Assembly (NCBI GenBank): GCA_907163375.1
Contig: CAJQUW010005554.1
Coordinates: 124,001-188,000 of the forward strand
Source: Prostheceraeus crozeri
Taxonomy: Eukaryota; Platyhelminthes; Polycladida; Euryleptidae
DNA: 64,000 bases
Direction: 5' to 3'
In this document: positions 1 to 9,555 of the stretch, in pieces
Layout of the letters: the number at the start of each line of letters is the position of its first letter
Position numbering within the stretch: position 1 is the first letter of the stretch
Notes under the pieces: generated by a model
What the model saw: the letters and a program-made list of their open reading frames with translations, nothing else
Told to the model about the DNA's origin: nothing
Databases searched by the model: none
Position numbers and translations under genes: made by a program

Positions 1-1225
1 TAAATACAATAGCAGTCCACGGGATCACCGTCATATGAGTATGACGACAAAAAATCTGTGAGCACGACGTGCGCGAGTGCGCCTGATTGGACGGGGTAGC
101 AACGTGGATATTGTCAGCCGAGCCACAGAAATGAATTTATTCTGAACGCAATGGGTTACGTCAACGCAAACAAAACAGGTGACGCGTCAGTCACGCGTAG
201 GCCAAGTCTCATAAGTTTGTAGAATACATTTGCTTGCATTTCCGATTTTCTTACAAAATCTAAGCTGGCCTGTTTCATTCCACCTAATAACAATAAGACC
301 TCCCTCTCTCGAACTTGATTTCCTACAATACTCCCTGCTGCGCCCCTCTGATGAAAGCACTTGACATAACATGACTGACAGAGCATTTTTGTTTACATAT
401 CACCTAAATTTCTCAACATAGAATTCTTTCTCAATAGGCCTAATACAGTCATTAAAGAAATACTGTACATGTGAGAAACACTCGTCGTTTAATAAACAAT
501 TTAGAAAAGATATTTTGGCTCATTTATTTTCTTATATTTATTTATTTTATTTTAACAAACTATGTTTAAAATCAAATAATTTAAAAACCAATTTATTTTT
601 CAAAGATAATCAAATATTAAAATGAGAAGATTCAATGAATAGAACAGATATCGCATAACCCCTTAGGATAAATACTAAAAACTTATTGGCATTACAATTT
701 TCAAAAATATTGAGGCCGAAGGCCTTCATATTACAAACTGAAGAACCCTTTGTCTCATCTGTTTGAATGACAAATTGTGAATTAACAAAAGATGATCATA
801 ACCATCCGGTTGGGTTTGACCGGTCAACTGGCCGGTTGGGTTGACTTCGTCTTGCCAGTTACCGTTTGGGCTGGGTCAGAAAATTCCTGACCGGTTCCAA
901 CCCTGCTATGTATAGTATATAAATAAGAAGAGTCTGGTAGTCTGGTAGTGCATAATTTTTTTTGATGTTATATGAGCCTATAGGTTCAATATATCACAGG
1001 CGCATTTTTCATGCTCGTTTCACAAAACTGGAGTGCTTTGCTATCCAATGAAATAAAGTGTCTTCTGTCAGCGAGTTCAAGTTTTCCGTTGCATCCTATT
1101 TCGGACATTTCGATGTTTGGTGACTATACTTATGAGAAGCAATCATTGCGAATCCAGATATTTCTTGTGTTTGCATAATTTTGCCCTCTATAGACTAGCT
1201 GATATTCTATCACATTACATAATTA
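1..1225. other. AT-rich host DNA, no gene seen
   Basis: No coding exon, RNA gene or complete repeat could be supported. A short GC-richer patch near 800-905 carries several imperfect copies of a CCGGTTGGGTTGAC-like motif in both orientations, probably a remnant of an old repeat. Short motifs of the same flavour recur near 53440 and 54200. Confidence 0.6.
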
Positions 1226-2868
1226 CAGATTGTTTCATAAAAAATGGATCACCCTTAAACATCGCCTTAACTTCAACTTTGTCTAACTCCGCCAAACTTG
1301 AACGAATTTCTCTGAAATTTGGAAGATATGTCAGTTGTGCTTACTAATATCATTGTTGGAAATTTCAAGGATGAATATTGTTGAGTTGTTTTCCTGTTAT
1401 AGATAAAAAAGTAGTAGATAATTTGATCTTCATTTAGCAATGTTACACAAAATCACACCTCACTCTTATAAATTACATTTGTTTCCTTTGCTTTGTAATA
1501 TGTTGTTCTACAAGCCAAAAACTATCAAGCAAAACAAAAATAAAGGAAATCGGTCAATCGGGGGAGCCAGTATAGCACCATTATTCATCAACAATGATGT
1601 AACTGCTACATGTGATTAACTGGACTTCATGTTCCATAGCTTCCTGACTTCGTTGCGGTGGTGTTGGCAGCACTCCTGATTGCTTTCAGCTAGAAATCTA
1701 TCTCTTACCGGTTGAAAACAATACAAAGCACAAATGAACAATAACGAGATCGCATTCACAAAAGGCAAAGTGTCAGCCTTGCTAGAACTAGGGTTTTCTT
1801 TGCGAGCTACAAGCAAACGACTAAATGTCCCTTACACAAATGTGCATCGATGGCATAATGATGATTTTCGACTCTGGCCGTCCACGCAAAACATCCAAAC
1901 GTAGAGACCGCCTAATTTTGAGATTTGGTAAAGTTGATCCAAGTCTCTCGTTAACTGAGATGGCTGCACTAGACTCGTCTATTTCTAAGTCCACTATTCG
2001 TAGAAGACTTATTGAGTCGAATTTCAAGAGCTGTAAGAGGCCCTCTCAGATCGAATTATCAGATCAGCATACAAAAAGACGTCTCAGATGGGCAATGAGT
2101 CATTGTCACTGGCGAAATCAATGGGATCGGGTTGTCTGGTCCGATGAGGCATCAGTCCGTCTGAAGGATAGTGATGGTCGATTGAGATTATGGATAAAAT
2201 CTGATCAGGAAATTCCGAGACATTTACATCGTCCCCGGGTACAAGGTGGTGCGACTCTACTGATTTGGGCTGGCATTTGGACCAATGGCCGCTCTGAACT
2301 TCACATACAGCAAGGAACCATGAATTCTGAACGCTATGTGAATGTTTTACGAATGAACCTTGGCCAAATGACAGATCAACTTAGTGATCCATGACTTGGT
2401 TATTTATGGATGATAATGCTACGTGTCACAGGAGTAGTAGAGTCAACTTATGCAAGTCTCAATTAGGGCTTAGGACATTATCTTGGCCAGCTCGTTCTCC
2501 TGATCTGAATCCCATAGAAAATGTATGGAGTATTCTAAAACGCAACGTTCGTCGTTCACTGCTACCTACAGATGGCGTATCACAACTTACGTCACTGTTA
2601 AAAAGAGAGTGGAGAAAGTTAGATCAGTCAAAAATCAACGATATCATCGAATCAATGCCTAGACGAATTGGCAATGTCATTGACAATAAGGGTAGGGTCA
2701 CAAAATATTAGCTTCTTAAGAACCGTTACTGTATCACAGCTTATCAGATTATATAAGGACATTTAAAGATATTAGGGACATGAAATAACATGAAAAATGC
2801 TTTCTATATCATACTTATGTTTTATTTAGTCAAATTTTAGGATGATCCACTTTTTATGAAACGGACTG
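1226..2868 (+). mobile_element. Tc1/mariner transposon, copy 1
   Basis: A 1643-bp element bounded by imperfect ~29-bp inverted ends: CAGATTGTTTCATAAAAAAT on the left, and the complement of CAGTCCGTTTCATAAAAAGT on the right. A TA dinucleotide lies on each side (1224-1225 and 2869-2870), the standard Tc1/mariner target. It encodes a Tc1-type transposase with a DD34E catalytic core. A sister copy lies at 48562-50204 in the same orientation. The two copies differ by independent small deletions, so neither is a recent copy of the other in its present form. Confidence 0.93.
1734..2711 (+). pseudogene. Tc1-type transposase, frameshifted
   Basis: The reading frame starts at an ATG at 1734 (MNNNEIAFTKGKVSAL...) with a helix-turn-helix region including YTNVHRWHNDDFRL, followed by the GRPRKTSK linker typical of Tc1 transposases. 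The first catalytic Asp is in VVWSDEAS, the second in FMDDNATCH, and the Glu in SPDLNPIENVW. Exactly 34 residues separate the second Asp from the Glu, hence DD34E. Compared with the second copy, a 17-bp stretch between two CTCTG direct repeats is missing near 1870, shifting the frame. A second one-base shift lies near 2391, where ATGA joins the two frames. The cut-and-paste transposase is therefore not made in full here. Family assignment is secure; activity is excluded. Confidence 0.93.
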
Positions 2869-2870
2869 TA

Positions 2871-3394
2871 TTATGTCATTGTTGTAGCCCACCTGTAATT
2901 GACAGATGTAATATAAATGTATATAAATGCATTCGTTGGCAGCTATAGATGGCTCGCTTCACACTAGTGCGGCTCGGAAAAAGCTGTGATGATAAAATGA
3001 TTAGTGAGCATGGATCGAATTATTTATGCAATATCCCAAACAAGAGGATTGATGGGATAATTCAAGTAGTCTTTTTAATGAACTTAAGGCGTAACTTTTG
3101 AGATAATACATCTTAATTAAGATTCTGTGAGAGACTGTTTCAAATGCACAATTATACTCCAGACACCGAAGAGCAGCAGCACCAACATCTTCTACATTCT
3201 CAAAGCGAATAATAATGCGATCATACAGATGGAATAAGGCATAATTCGGCACATCCATGAGCTAGGCATATGTGCTTGTATATCTGAATTGATTACATTA
3301 TAAAAACAATTAGTAATTTAACATGCTAAATCAAGTCAACATTTTTGGAGGAAACTTGTTAACATTAAAAAACGCTTGTCATGAAACACTGTTG
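2871..3394. other. Host DNA, no supported gene
   Basis: No splice-bounded exon or recognisable domain was found. An 85-codon open frame on the minus strand (3001-3258) has reasonable amino-acid composition but no identifiable motif or start context, and it is not annotated. Confidence 0.5.
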
Positions 3395-3773
3395 AATTTA
3401 TGTTTGTTCAAACAAGTACGCGCAGTTTCCTTTATTCTAGTATCTTTATTGTGCATGTTACCAACAATGTAAGTAGTAAGATATTGATGTCTGTCCAAGC
3501 GAAACTTAAGCCGTTAAAATGGCCTAAGCTACTTTTGAAATCTGAGTATACACATTACACATTAATTATGTACACAATTAATATACACACAAATTAATAT
3601 ACACATTAATTTATGTTTGTTCAAACAAGTACGCGCAGTTTCCTTTATTCTAGTATCTTTATTGTGCATGTTACCAACAATATAAGTAGTAAGATATTGA
3701 TGTCTGTCCAAGCGAAACTTAAGCCGTTAAAATGGCCTAAGCTACTTTTGAAATCTGAGTATACACATTACAC
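3395..3773. repeat. 213-bp tandem duplication (two copies)
   Basis: The 166-bp block at 3395-3560 is repeated at 3608-3773 with essentially one substitution seen (a G/A difference in the ACCAACAAT-TAAGTAGT stretch). The period is 213 bp. The 47-bp spacer is AT-rich and built of TTAATATACACA-like steps, the kind of sequence where slippage or microhomology could have started the duplication. The near identity suggests a recent event. No coding role is seen. Confidence 0.9.
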
Positions 3774-4635
3774 GCAAAACATTGCAAAATCCATTAATTC
3801 TATTTATAATAGACAATGAAAAATTATTTGAAAAGAAAATACACTTTATTTCTATTTATTTCATCTAAGAAGTATAACATATAGATATAGACATGCACTT
3901 TGTATTTAATCAGAGTTGCTTTTTTAACAACGTTCAACCGAAACGACTCATAGCAGATGTACACGGCAAGGGAAAAGAATAGCAGAAACTATTGTTCCAT
4001 TTGCGAGTGAAATAATCGTTGTGCGCAGTGAAAAATGGTCAGTTCCGTTTCCTGATAAGCGTCGAATGAACAAATTCAGCTAAGTTGATGTTTGTCCTTC
4101 TGTAGGAATTGCATTACAATTTAGAGCTATATGACGAGAGCAGCAAAAACGGTAAATTTTGAAATACTTCAGAGATATTTGCTAATCATCGTCAACATGT
4201 GGGAAAAGTGCTAATTGTGTTGCGTCACAGTGTTGAACCAAAAAACAGATTTGATATGAATCTGATTTTGCAGTTGTGAGGGGCGCATGCAATCTAGAAC
4301 TACAGTAGTGCCAGACATAATAATTTTACAGAATAACTTATGCGGAAGATTTTTAGCAATAATGCTCGTTTATAAATGGCAAATATGAGGCCATTGGCAC
4401 CTCAGATTTCATTAAGAAAAATCGTAGGAATATTCCGAAAATTCACAGAGCTTTTATCACGTTAATCGGAAAGAAACAACACTTCAGACACGATATCAAT
4501 GCAAAAACGAGGACACGTTCTTGCCCGAGAAATGAGCATGCAACTGATATCACGGACCTGGACTTAAAGTTATGCATAACGTATTTCATTAATCGATGGA
4601 AAGTTACCCTCAATGGCTCCGGAAATCGGATATAC
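3774..4635. other. Host DNA left of the large element
   Basis: AT-rich sequence with no recognisable exon or repeat. It runs directly into the left target duplication of the 43-kb element. Confidence 0.5.
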
Positions 4636-4641
4636 CCAATG
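4636..4641. repeat. Left 6-bp target site duplication CCAATG
   Basis: CCAATG directly precedes the AGTAGTAAGT terminus of the large element. The same six bases directly follow the mirrored terminus at 47675-47680. Confidence 0.9.
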
Positions 4642-5202
4642 AGTAGTAAGTAAAACTCCACCACTGGACCGCGCAAGATGGCCGCCGTCGCTGACGTCCC
4701 CCCCTTCTGTCAGCCGAGTCGGTCGTGGTGAGCCGCCGTGTTGCTTCGAGTCTGACGCCCCCCTCCTGTCAGCCGAGTCGGTCGTGGTGAGCCGCCGTGT
4801 TGCTTCGAGTCTGACGTCCCCCTCTGGCCGGCCGACGTAGCGAGCGGTGGTTTGTGATGCGCTCTCCAGGTTGGCTTCGTGTGCCGGCCAGGTTGGGAGG
4901 GTGGAATGTCGTAGCTCACCTGAAAAAATCCTAAGTGTCAGAGTGGCTTTGTATGGTCAAAATTTTGAAAATTTTCCAAAGTGTGGCATTTCGACCTGGG
5001 ACCCTGACCAAAGTTTGTTTCATCAAATTTCACTGACCCCCCCCCCCCGACAGCGATCTTCTAATTTTGGTTCTAGTGGACGGATTTTGTCTTACAGCTA
5101 CTCGTTTGAAAGAGGAGAAAAAACTGCTCGGTGACATTTTTTGTTGCGAGTCGATCGGACCAGCCGTTCAAAAGTTAGAGCTGTTACAAGATTTTAGGTC
5201 GG

Positions 5203-5466
5203 AGCTCACCTGAAAAAATCCTAAGTGTCAGAGTGACTTTGTATGGACAAAATTTTGAAAATTTTCCAAAGTGTGGCATTTCGACCTGGGACCCTGACCA
5301 AAGTTTGTTTCATCAAATTTCTCCGAACGAGGGGGGAGGGGGGTCAGTGAAATTTGATGAAAAATGTTTTGGTAAAGGTCCCAGGTCGAAATTCGGAAGT
5401 TTTAAATTTTTCAAAATTTTCACCACACTGGAGCTCCCACACTTAGGAATTTTTTCACTTGTGGCA
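5203..5466. repeat. Inverted repeat inside the left arm
   Basis: The block from GGAGCTCACCTGAAAAAATC to CATCAAATTT (5203-5319) is followed, after a ~25-bp G-rich spacer, by a diverged inverted copy (about 5348-5466). It can fold into a long imperfect hairpin. The same block occurs once more in direct orientation at about 4912-5030, 290 bp upstream. The right arm holds the mirror arrangement (about 46870-47130 and 47285-47420). Confidence 0.85.
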
Positions 5467-5919
5467 TGTTACATGGCCATGTGCTGACCCACCGACTTCC
5501 CGTGGTCACATGAGAATGGTTCAGGTGTCATATGATAGAGAATAATGAGACAAATCGTTTGCAACAAACCGCATGTCGCTACGATGAATACTTTCGGAGA
5601 TATAGCCATTTTACGTTTTCTTCCGAGCATATATAAACCCCGGCAACGTAAGTCTGATCACTTCATCGAAAGACGAGGTAAGCGACGGTCGTCGCTCTGA
5701 GCTCCCGATATCGGGTGCTTCAAAGGACTCTATCTTTTGAAGTAGGCAAGCTATCTTCTTACTTCAAAGTTTGTGTGATAGAGTTTGATAGTGTCTTTAC
5801 TACTGATAAAATTTTTTAAAAGTAGTATGAGTAGTAAAATGCGGAATTTTTTAAAAATTCTTAATTTTCAGTTTTTTCAAAGTTTTAACATGTAGTCTAA
5901 GGTTGTCAAGTATGCTGAG

Positions 5920-6175
5920 TTCAAATCTGCTATCAGATTTGAAATTTAACTAAGTCTAAGGCAGCTTTGAGGGGTTAGATCCCAGCTACTGATCACTACC
6001 TTTGACTCGGCGTTCCTGTTACCACTTCGGGGCAGTGACAATGATGTCTTCAGCTGTAAATAGCGGGTATCGGGGAAGATCTCTCACTTCCCTAGTGATC
6101 AGTACAAGGCCTTCGGGCTGTCGACGGGATCGAGTGCCACTCACTACACTCAAATCTATCATTCCTCAATAAGTG
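5920..6175 (-). other. Multi-hairpin block, left-arm copy
   Basis: A ~255-bp block at the inner end of the left arm, repeated twice at the right end (45816-46071 and 46161-46416). It contains several small perfect stem-loops: CAAATCTG-CTAT-CAGATTTG, GAGTG-CACTC, GCC-CGAA-GGC, and an 11-bp pair ACTGATCACTA/TAGTGATCAGT about 125 bases apart enclosing others. It has no open frame. It could be a structured RNA, an RNA-processing signal or a replication/recombination site; its function is unknown. Confidence 0.6.
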
Positions 6176-6285
6176 TTGACATTATGTTGAATGTTGACTA
6201 AGTTGAATGTTGAATAAGAAGAGCTAATAAGAAGAGCAGTCTCACAAGAAAAGCCATAGTCTTGCAAATATTTCAGATTAAGTCA

Positions 6286-6537
6286 ATGAATGTGTCTTCT
6301 CGCCCATTGATCAACATTGGGATCGCAGTTGGCATGTTGATGATAGACACTAACAATCTGATATGTCCAATTGTTCATAGCAATAGCACTGAGCTCCTGT
6401 ACAGGTTCACCCTCACAATCCATAAAAATGATGATAGAAGCCTAAAACGGAAATTTACACATCTAAGGAAACGTTCTATAACATATCACAAAATGAAGAA
6501 TTACATCGATGCTTTTCACGACAAAATACACAAATGA
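6286..6537 (+). CDS. Possible small protein of the large element (83 aa)
   Basis: An open frame that begins with an ATG (MNVSSRPLINIG...) shortly inside the left terminal repeat and ends 37 bp before the nested transposon's target duplication. A splice-acceptor-like tract ATATTTCAG precedes the ATG by 9 bases, so it may be the last exon of a gene that starts in the terminal repeat. The C-terminal half is basic (Lys, Arg and His rich, e.g. KRKFTHLRKRS). No domain is recognised. It is the only candidate plus-strand gene in the element, since the other genes run on the minus strand. The short length and lack of homologue knowledge keep confidence low. Confidence 0.35.
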   Translation: MNVSSRPLINIGIAVGMLMIDTNNLICPIVHSNSTELLYRFTLTIHKNDDRSLKRKFTHLRKRSITYHKMKNYIDAFHDKIHK

Positions 6538-6579
6538 TATGATGGCAACGAAGAAGTAAGATGTATCTAATAAGACCAC

Positions 6580-8568
6580 ACGGTGTCCCCGAACAAGGTT
6601 GAACCCTCAAAAAATTGTACACAACTTTTGTCAACGGTTTTAGGGACAGTTTTGCATCCTGTTTAAAGTTATGTAATTTTTAAAATATTCTATTGAGGGC
6701 TTTTCGAGAAAAATCGATTTTTCGAAATTCAACTTCCATATATGGAAGGTAGAGGTGAAATAAACGCTAATTTACACATCTGTCATTGTATAAATCAAAT
6801 TCCATCTTTTCTAAGGTTATTGGAACCATTTTATATAAATTTAGCAAAAAAAGGAAGCTATCACTGAGGTTTCTAGTTTGAAATTCAAATTCAACTTCCA
6901 TATATGGAAAGTAAATATGAAATAAACATTATTTCATGTACCTGACATTGTATCAGCATATTTTCATACTTTGTAAGTTAAATGAATGAAAAAATAATAT
7001 GCATGAAAAATAAAATCAATCACAGAGGCATAAAATTTGAAACTTATATCCAACTTCCATATACAGAAAGTACAATTATCAATTGATTATCAGCTGTCAT
7101 TCAGTCAGCATCGCACCATTGTTAGTTGTTGTCAAATGTCCTTTCTCAAATCTTCACCGTGGTTAATGAATAGTATGCGTAAAAGATTTTCTCAAACAAA
7201 TTGTGTTCGATTCAGCATTTTCTTTCAACGGCTTCTCGTCTGTATCCTGTTAACACTCTTTCAATATCTATGGAATTTTTGAATACTCGTTCTCTTTTGT
7301 GACGTTTGCATGATTTGAAAATATGATCATTGTATGTGCGTCTCATTTTGTTGCGTATTCATTTTGTTGCAATGGCGCATCACGCAAGATCGCATGATGA
7401 AGCTCGAGACGTTGTCTGTATTTTGTGCTTCAAAAAGTCATCGACTGTTAGGAAACTTACGGAGGAACACCATCAAGGTATTCAGGAGCATTTCATAGAT
7501 GGACTTGATTTTTATTCTGACCATCGTTTACCTCGAGTTATTTGTGGTACATGTTTGTTGACGCTTAACGAATACAAAAGAGGAATTTTTGCAAGAAAGA
7601 TTGAACTATTCGACCATTCTACTTTGAACACTCTGCGTACACAAACGCGATCCCAAGGTGGAATCTGTTACTGCTACGTATGTGAGACAGCTAGAACAAA
7701 TTGACTAAAATCACGATTAACAGCGAAACGTGCAGGTAGACCGGCTTCTGGGGATTCTAATAGTGCAAAAAACCTGCAGTTATCAAAATATGCTGTAGGT
7801 GCTTGTCAGGAATTTCTAAAGGAAAGTCTCACATTTGCTCATGCCAACATTTGTGACAATGCGCTACATTTGACAGAAAACACTGGATGTGACAATGTTC
7901 TTGATAAACAAGCATCAAACCTTTTACATGTGAAAAAGCAAACATCCGGGACTGAATTGAATCTTTTACGCATACTATTCATTAACCACGGTGAAGATTT
8001 GAGAAAGGACATTTGACAACAATTAATAATGGTGCGATGCTGACTGAATGACAGCTGATAATCAATTGATAATTGTACTTTCCGTATATGGAAGTTGGAT
8101 ATAAGTTTCAAATTTTATGCCTCTGTGATTGATTTTATTTTTCATGCATATTATTTTTTCATTCATTTAACTTACAAAGTATGAAAATATGCTGATACAA
8201 TGTCAGGTACATGAAATAATGTTTATTTCATATTTACTTTCCATATATGGAAGTTGAATTTGAATTTCAAACTAGAAACCTCAGTGATAGCTTCCTTTTT
8301 TTGCTAAATTTATATAAAATGGTTCCAATAACCTTAGAAAAGATGGAATTTGATTTATACAATGACAGATGTGTAAATTAGCGTTTATTTCACCTCTACC
8401 TTCCATATATGGAAGTTGAATTTCGAAAAATCGATTTTTCTCGAAAAGCCCTCAATAGAATATTTTGAAAATTACATAACTTTAAACAGGATGCAAAACT
8501 GTCCCTAAAACCGTTGACAAAAGTTGTGTACAATTTTTTGAGGGTTCAACCTTGTTCGGGGACACCGT
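6580..8568. mobile_element. Nested DNA transposon with 609-bp inverted repeats
   Basis: A 1989-bp element inserted inside the Polinton-like element. Its arms (6580-7188 and 7960-8568) are near-perfect inverted copies ending in ACGGTGTCCCCGAAC, with GACCAC duplicated on both sides (6574-6579 and 8569-8574). Counting one more base, the ends read CACGGTG, which resembles the CACNRTG heptamer of Transib/RAG transposons; those usually make 5-bp duplications, so the 6-bp reading is a misfit. The arms contain repeated ACTTCCATATATGGAAG-type palindromes (near 6733, 6895 and 7050, and mirrored). The unique centre of ~770 bp carries one cysteine-rich ORF and no full transposase, so the element is probably non-autonomous. 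Confidence 0.88.
7372..7704 (+). CDS. Cysteine-rich zinc-binding protein of nested transposon (RAG1-N-like?)
   Basis: The 110-aa frame from ATG 7372 has paired cysteines at residues 16/19 (CILC), 58/61 (CGTC) and 99/101/104 (CYCYVC), with LPRVICGTCLLTL and TRSQGG...CETAR around them. This layout recalls a cysteine-rich family I associate with invertebrate genomes and with the N-terminal zinc region shared by RAG1 and molluscan N-RAG-TP elements; this is from memory and uncertain. After the TGA at 7702-7704 the same frame stays open for 103 more codons (to 8016), including AKRAGRPAS, so the stop may be a recent mutation and the original protein about 213 aa. Part of the extension lies in the right inverted repeat. 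No DDE catalytic core is seen, so it may be a DNA-binding subunit acting with a transposase supplied elsewhere. Confidence 0.55.
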   Translation: MAHHARSHDEARDVVCILCFKKSSTVRKLTEEHHQGIQEHFIDGLDFYSDHRLPRVICGTCLLTLNEYKRGIFARKIELFDHSTLNTLRTQTRSQGGICYCYVCETARTN

Positions 8569-8630
8569 GACCACGTCTACGACACTCAAAGCACATAAGC
8601 GAATTGTCATAGGGGAGAGTTAGGAAAGGA

Positions 8631-9405
8631 CTAGTAATTCTCCTTCTTTGATTTGCGTTTTGATGCAGCATTCTTCTCCGACTTGCGCTTCGTACCTCTG
8701 CTGTTAAGGATTTCGTCAATAATGTCATCTACGTTTGGTGGCTTTGGAATATATAGGATGGATTCCATATGCATGGAGAGAGAGGCCATTTTATTATCCT
8801 TGTGCCGACCATAATATATCCCATTCACTTTGAAAAGGATATCCCAAGTACCTTCTCCGAGCTCGTCGCATGTGATGGGTATTGATTGATCTCCCTCCTT
8901 CTTATAGTAAGTACACCAATGTGATACCGGTAGGCAACTTTGATTACCATCCCAAATCTTTCTATAGGGAGTATCCTTGTCATCTCTCGCCTTCCACTCT
9001 TGAGCAAGAGGAGTAGGAAAGCCCATATTTAACGTCACGTACTCCTCAATAATGTCAAGTTGGTGACGAATGTACGGACTCACGGGGATCAGTATGTAGT
9101 CCACATACTGATTGCGCATTATCTTGACATCCTTGGAGGGGAGCATTCCCGTTTGGAGTACTACGCTATGATCGTCATAACGCAAGACTTGTTTAAATTT
9201 ACGCTGTAGCGGTGTAGGATTATGTACCTTGGTTGTTTCTTCCACTGGTCTCAGTTGTAGACGATCTGATTGTAGCGAACCTTGTAACGTCTGACCGCCA
9301 TTTTGTCCTACTAGTGCAGCAGATGGAGTAGATGCCTGAAAATGAAAAAGATTGCATTAAGTTTACGTTCAACGGAGGAGAGGGAGGGAAGCAGCGACTT
9401 ACCAT
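8631..9405 (-). CDS. Unrecognised protein of the large element, spliced 5' end
   Basis: The main exon (8631-9335) encodes about 234 residues. It is open upstream as far as a good acceptor (TTTTTCATTTTCAG, ending at 9336). A consensus donor GTAAGT (9402-9397) directly follows an ATG at 9403-9405, giving a 67-bp intron in phase 0 and a one-codon first coding exon. The product has a Thr/Ser/Gln-rich N-terminus, then a central region with conserved-looking tryptophans and WDILFKVNGIYYG, which could be a beta-rich or OB-like fold (weak guess). The C-terminal Lys/Arg/Ser tail (KRKSEKNAASKRKSKK) looks like a nuclear localisation or DNA-binding tail. The promoter lies at 9502-9547, abutting the satellite array. 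The gene looks whole. Function unknown. Confidence 0.7.
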
Positions 9406-9501
9406 TTTAGTTGGAAAATAGAATAGGGAACTAGAGAAAATGTGCGTCCGTCACTCGTGTGATTCAACGATGGAATGATTCTCACTGTCGAAGGCTCGCT
9501 A

Positions 9502-9547
9502 TTTATATAGAAATGCTTCATTCTCATTGGATGATGATCCTCATTGG
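9502..9547 (-). promoter_or_regulatory. TATA box and two CCAAT boxes for the gene at 8631-9405
   Basis: On the minus strand TATATAAA (9509-9502) lies about 100 bp upstream of the ATG. Two CCAAT motifs lie just beyond it (9530-9526 and 9547-9543), each followed by GAG. The first satellite unit starts 9 bp further upstream, at 9556, so the array occupies the place where enhancers would sit. Confidence 0.7.
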
Positions 9548-9555
9548 ACAATAAC

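Larger units (their letters stand above)
4642..6218 (+). repeat. Left terminal inverted repeat
   Basis: This arm matches the reverse complement of 46110-47674. It begins AGTAGTAAGTAAAACTCC. The outer ~280 bp are GC-rich and include a ~72-bp block (ending in GCTTCGAGTCTGACG) present twice here and once in the right arm. Inside lie a ~120-bp AAATTTTCCAAAGTGTGG-containing block in three copies, a run of ten C's near 5039-5048, and a ~255-bp multi-hairpin block at its inner end. Confidence 0.93.

Noticed and set aside
3001-3258. 85-codon minus-strand frame
   Set aside because: Composition is plausible, but there is no motif, no credible splice border and no promoter to support it.
4443-4676. 77-codon minus-strand frame across the left insertion border
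   Set aside because: It spans the junction between host DNA and the element's terminal repeat, so it is a chance frame.
5920-6175. Possible tRNA or spliceosomal RNA gene in the multi-hairpin block
   Set aside because: No cloverleaf, A/B box, Sm site or known snRNA sequence could be found. The stems do not match a family I know, so it is left as a structured block.
7037-7282. ORF in the nested transposon arm, and its mirror at 7839-8111
   Set aside because: Both are the same inverted-repeat sequence read from opposite ends. Chance open frames.
9220-9405. 61-codon minus-strand frame starting at the ATG of the 8631-9405 gene
   Set aside because: It reads straight through a consensus donor and acceptor; the spliced reading explains both frames better.
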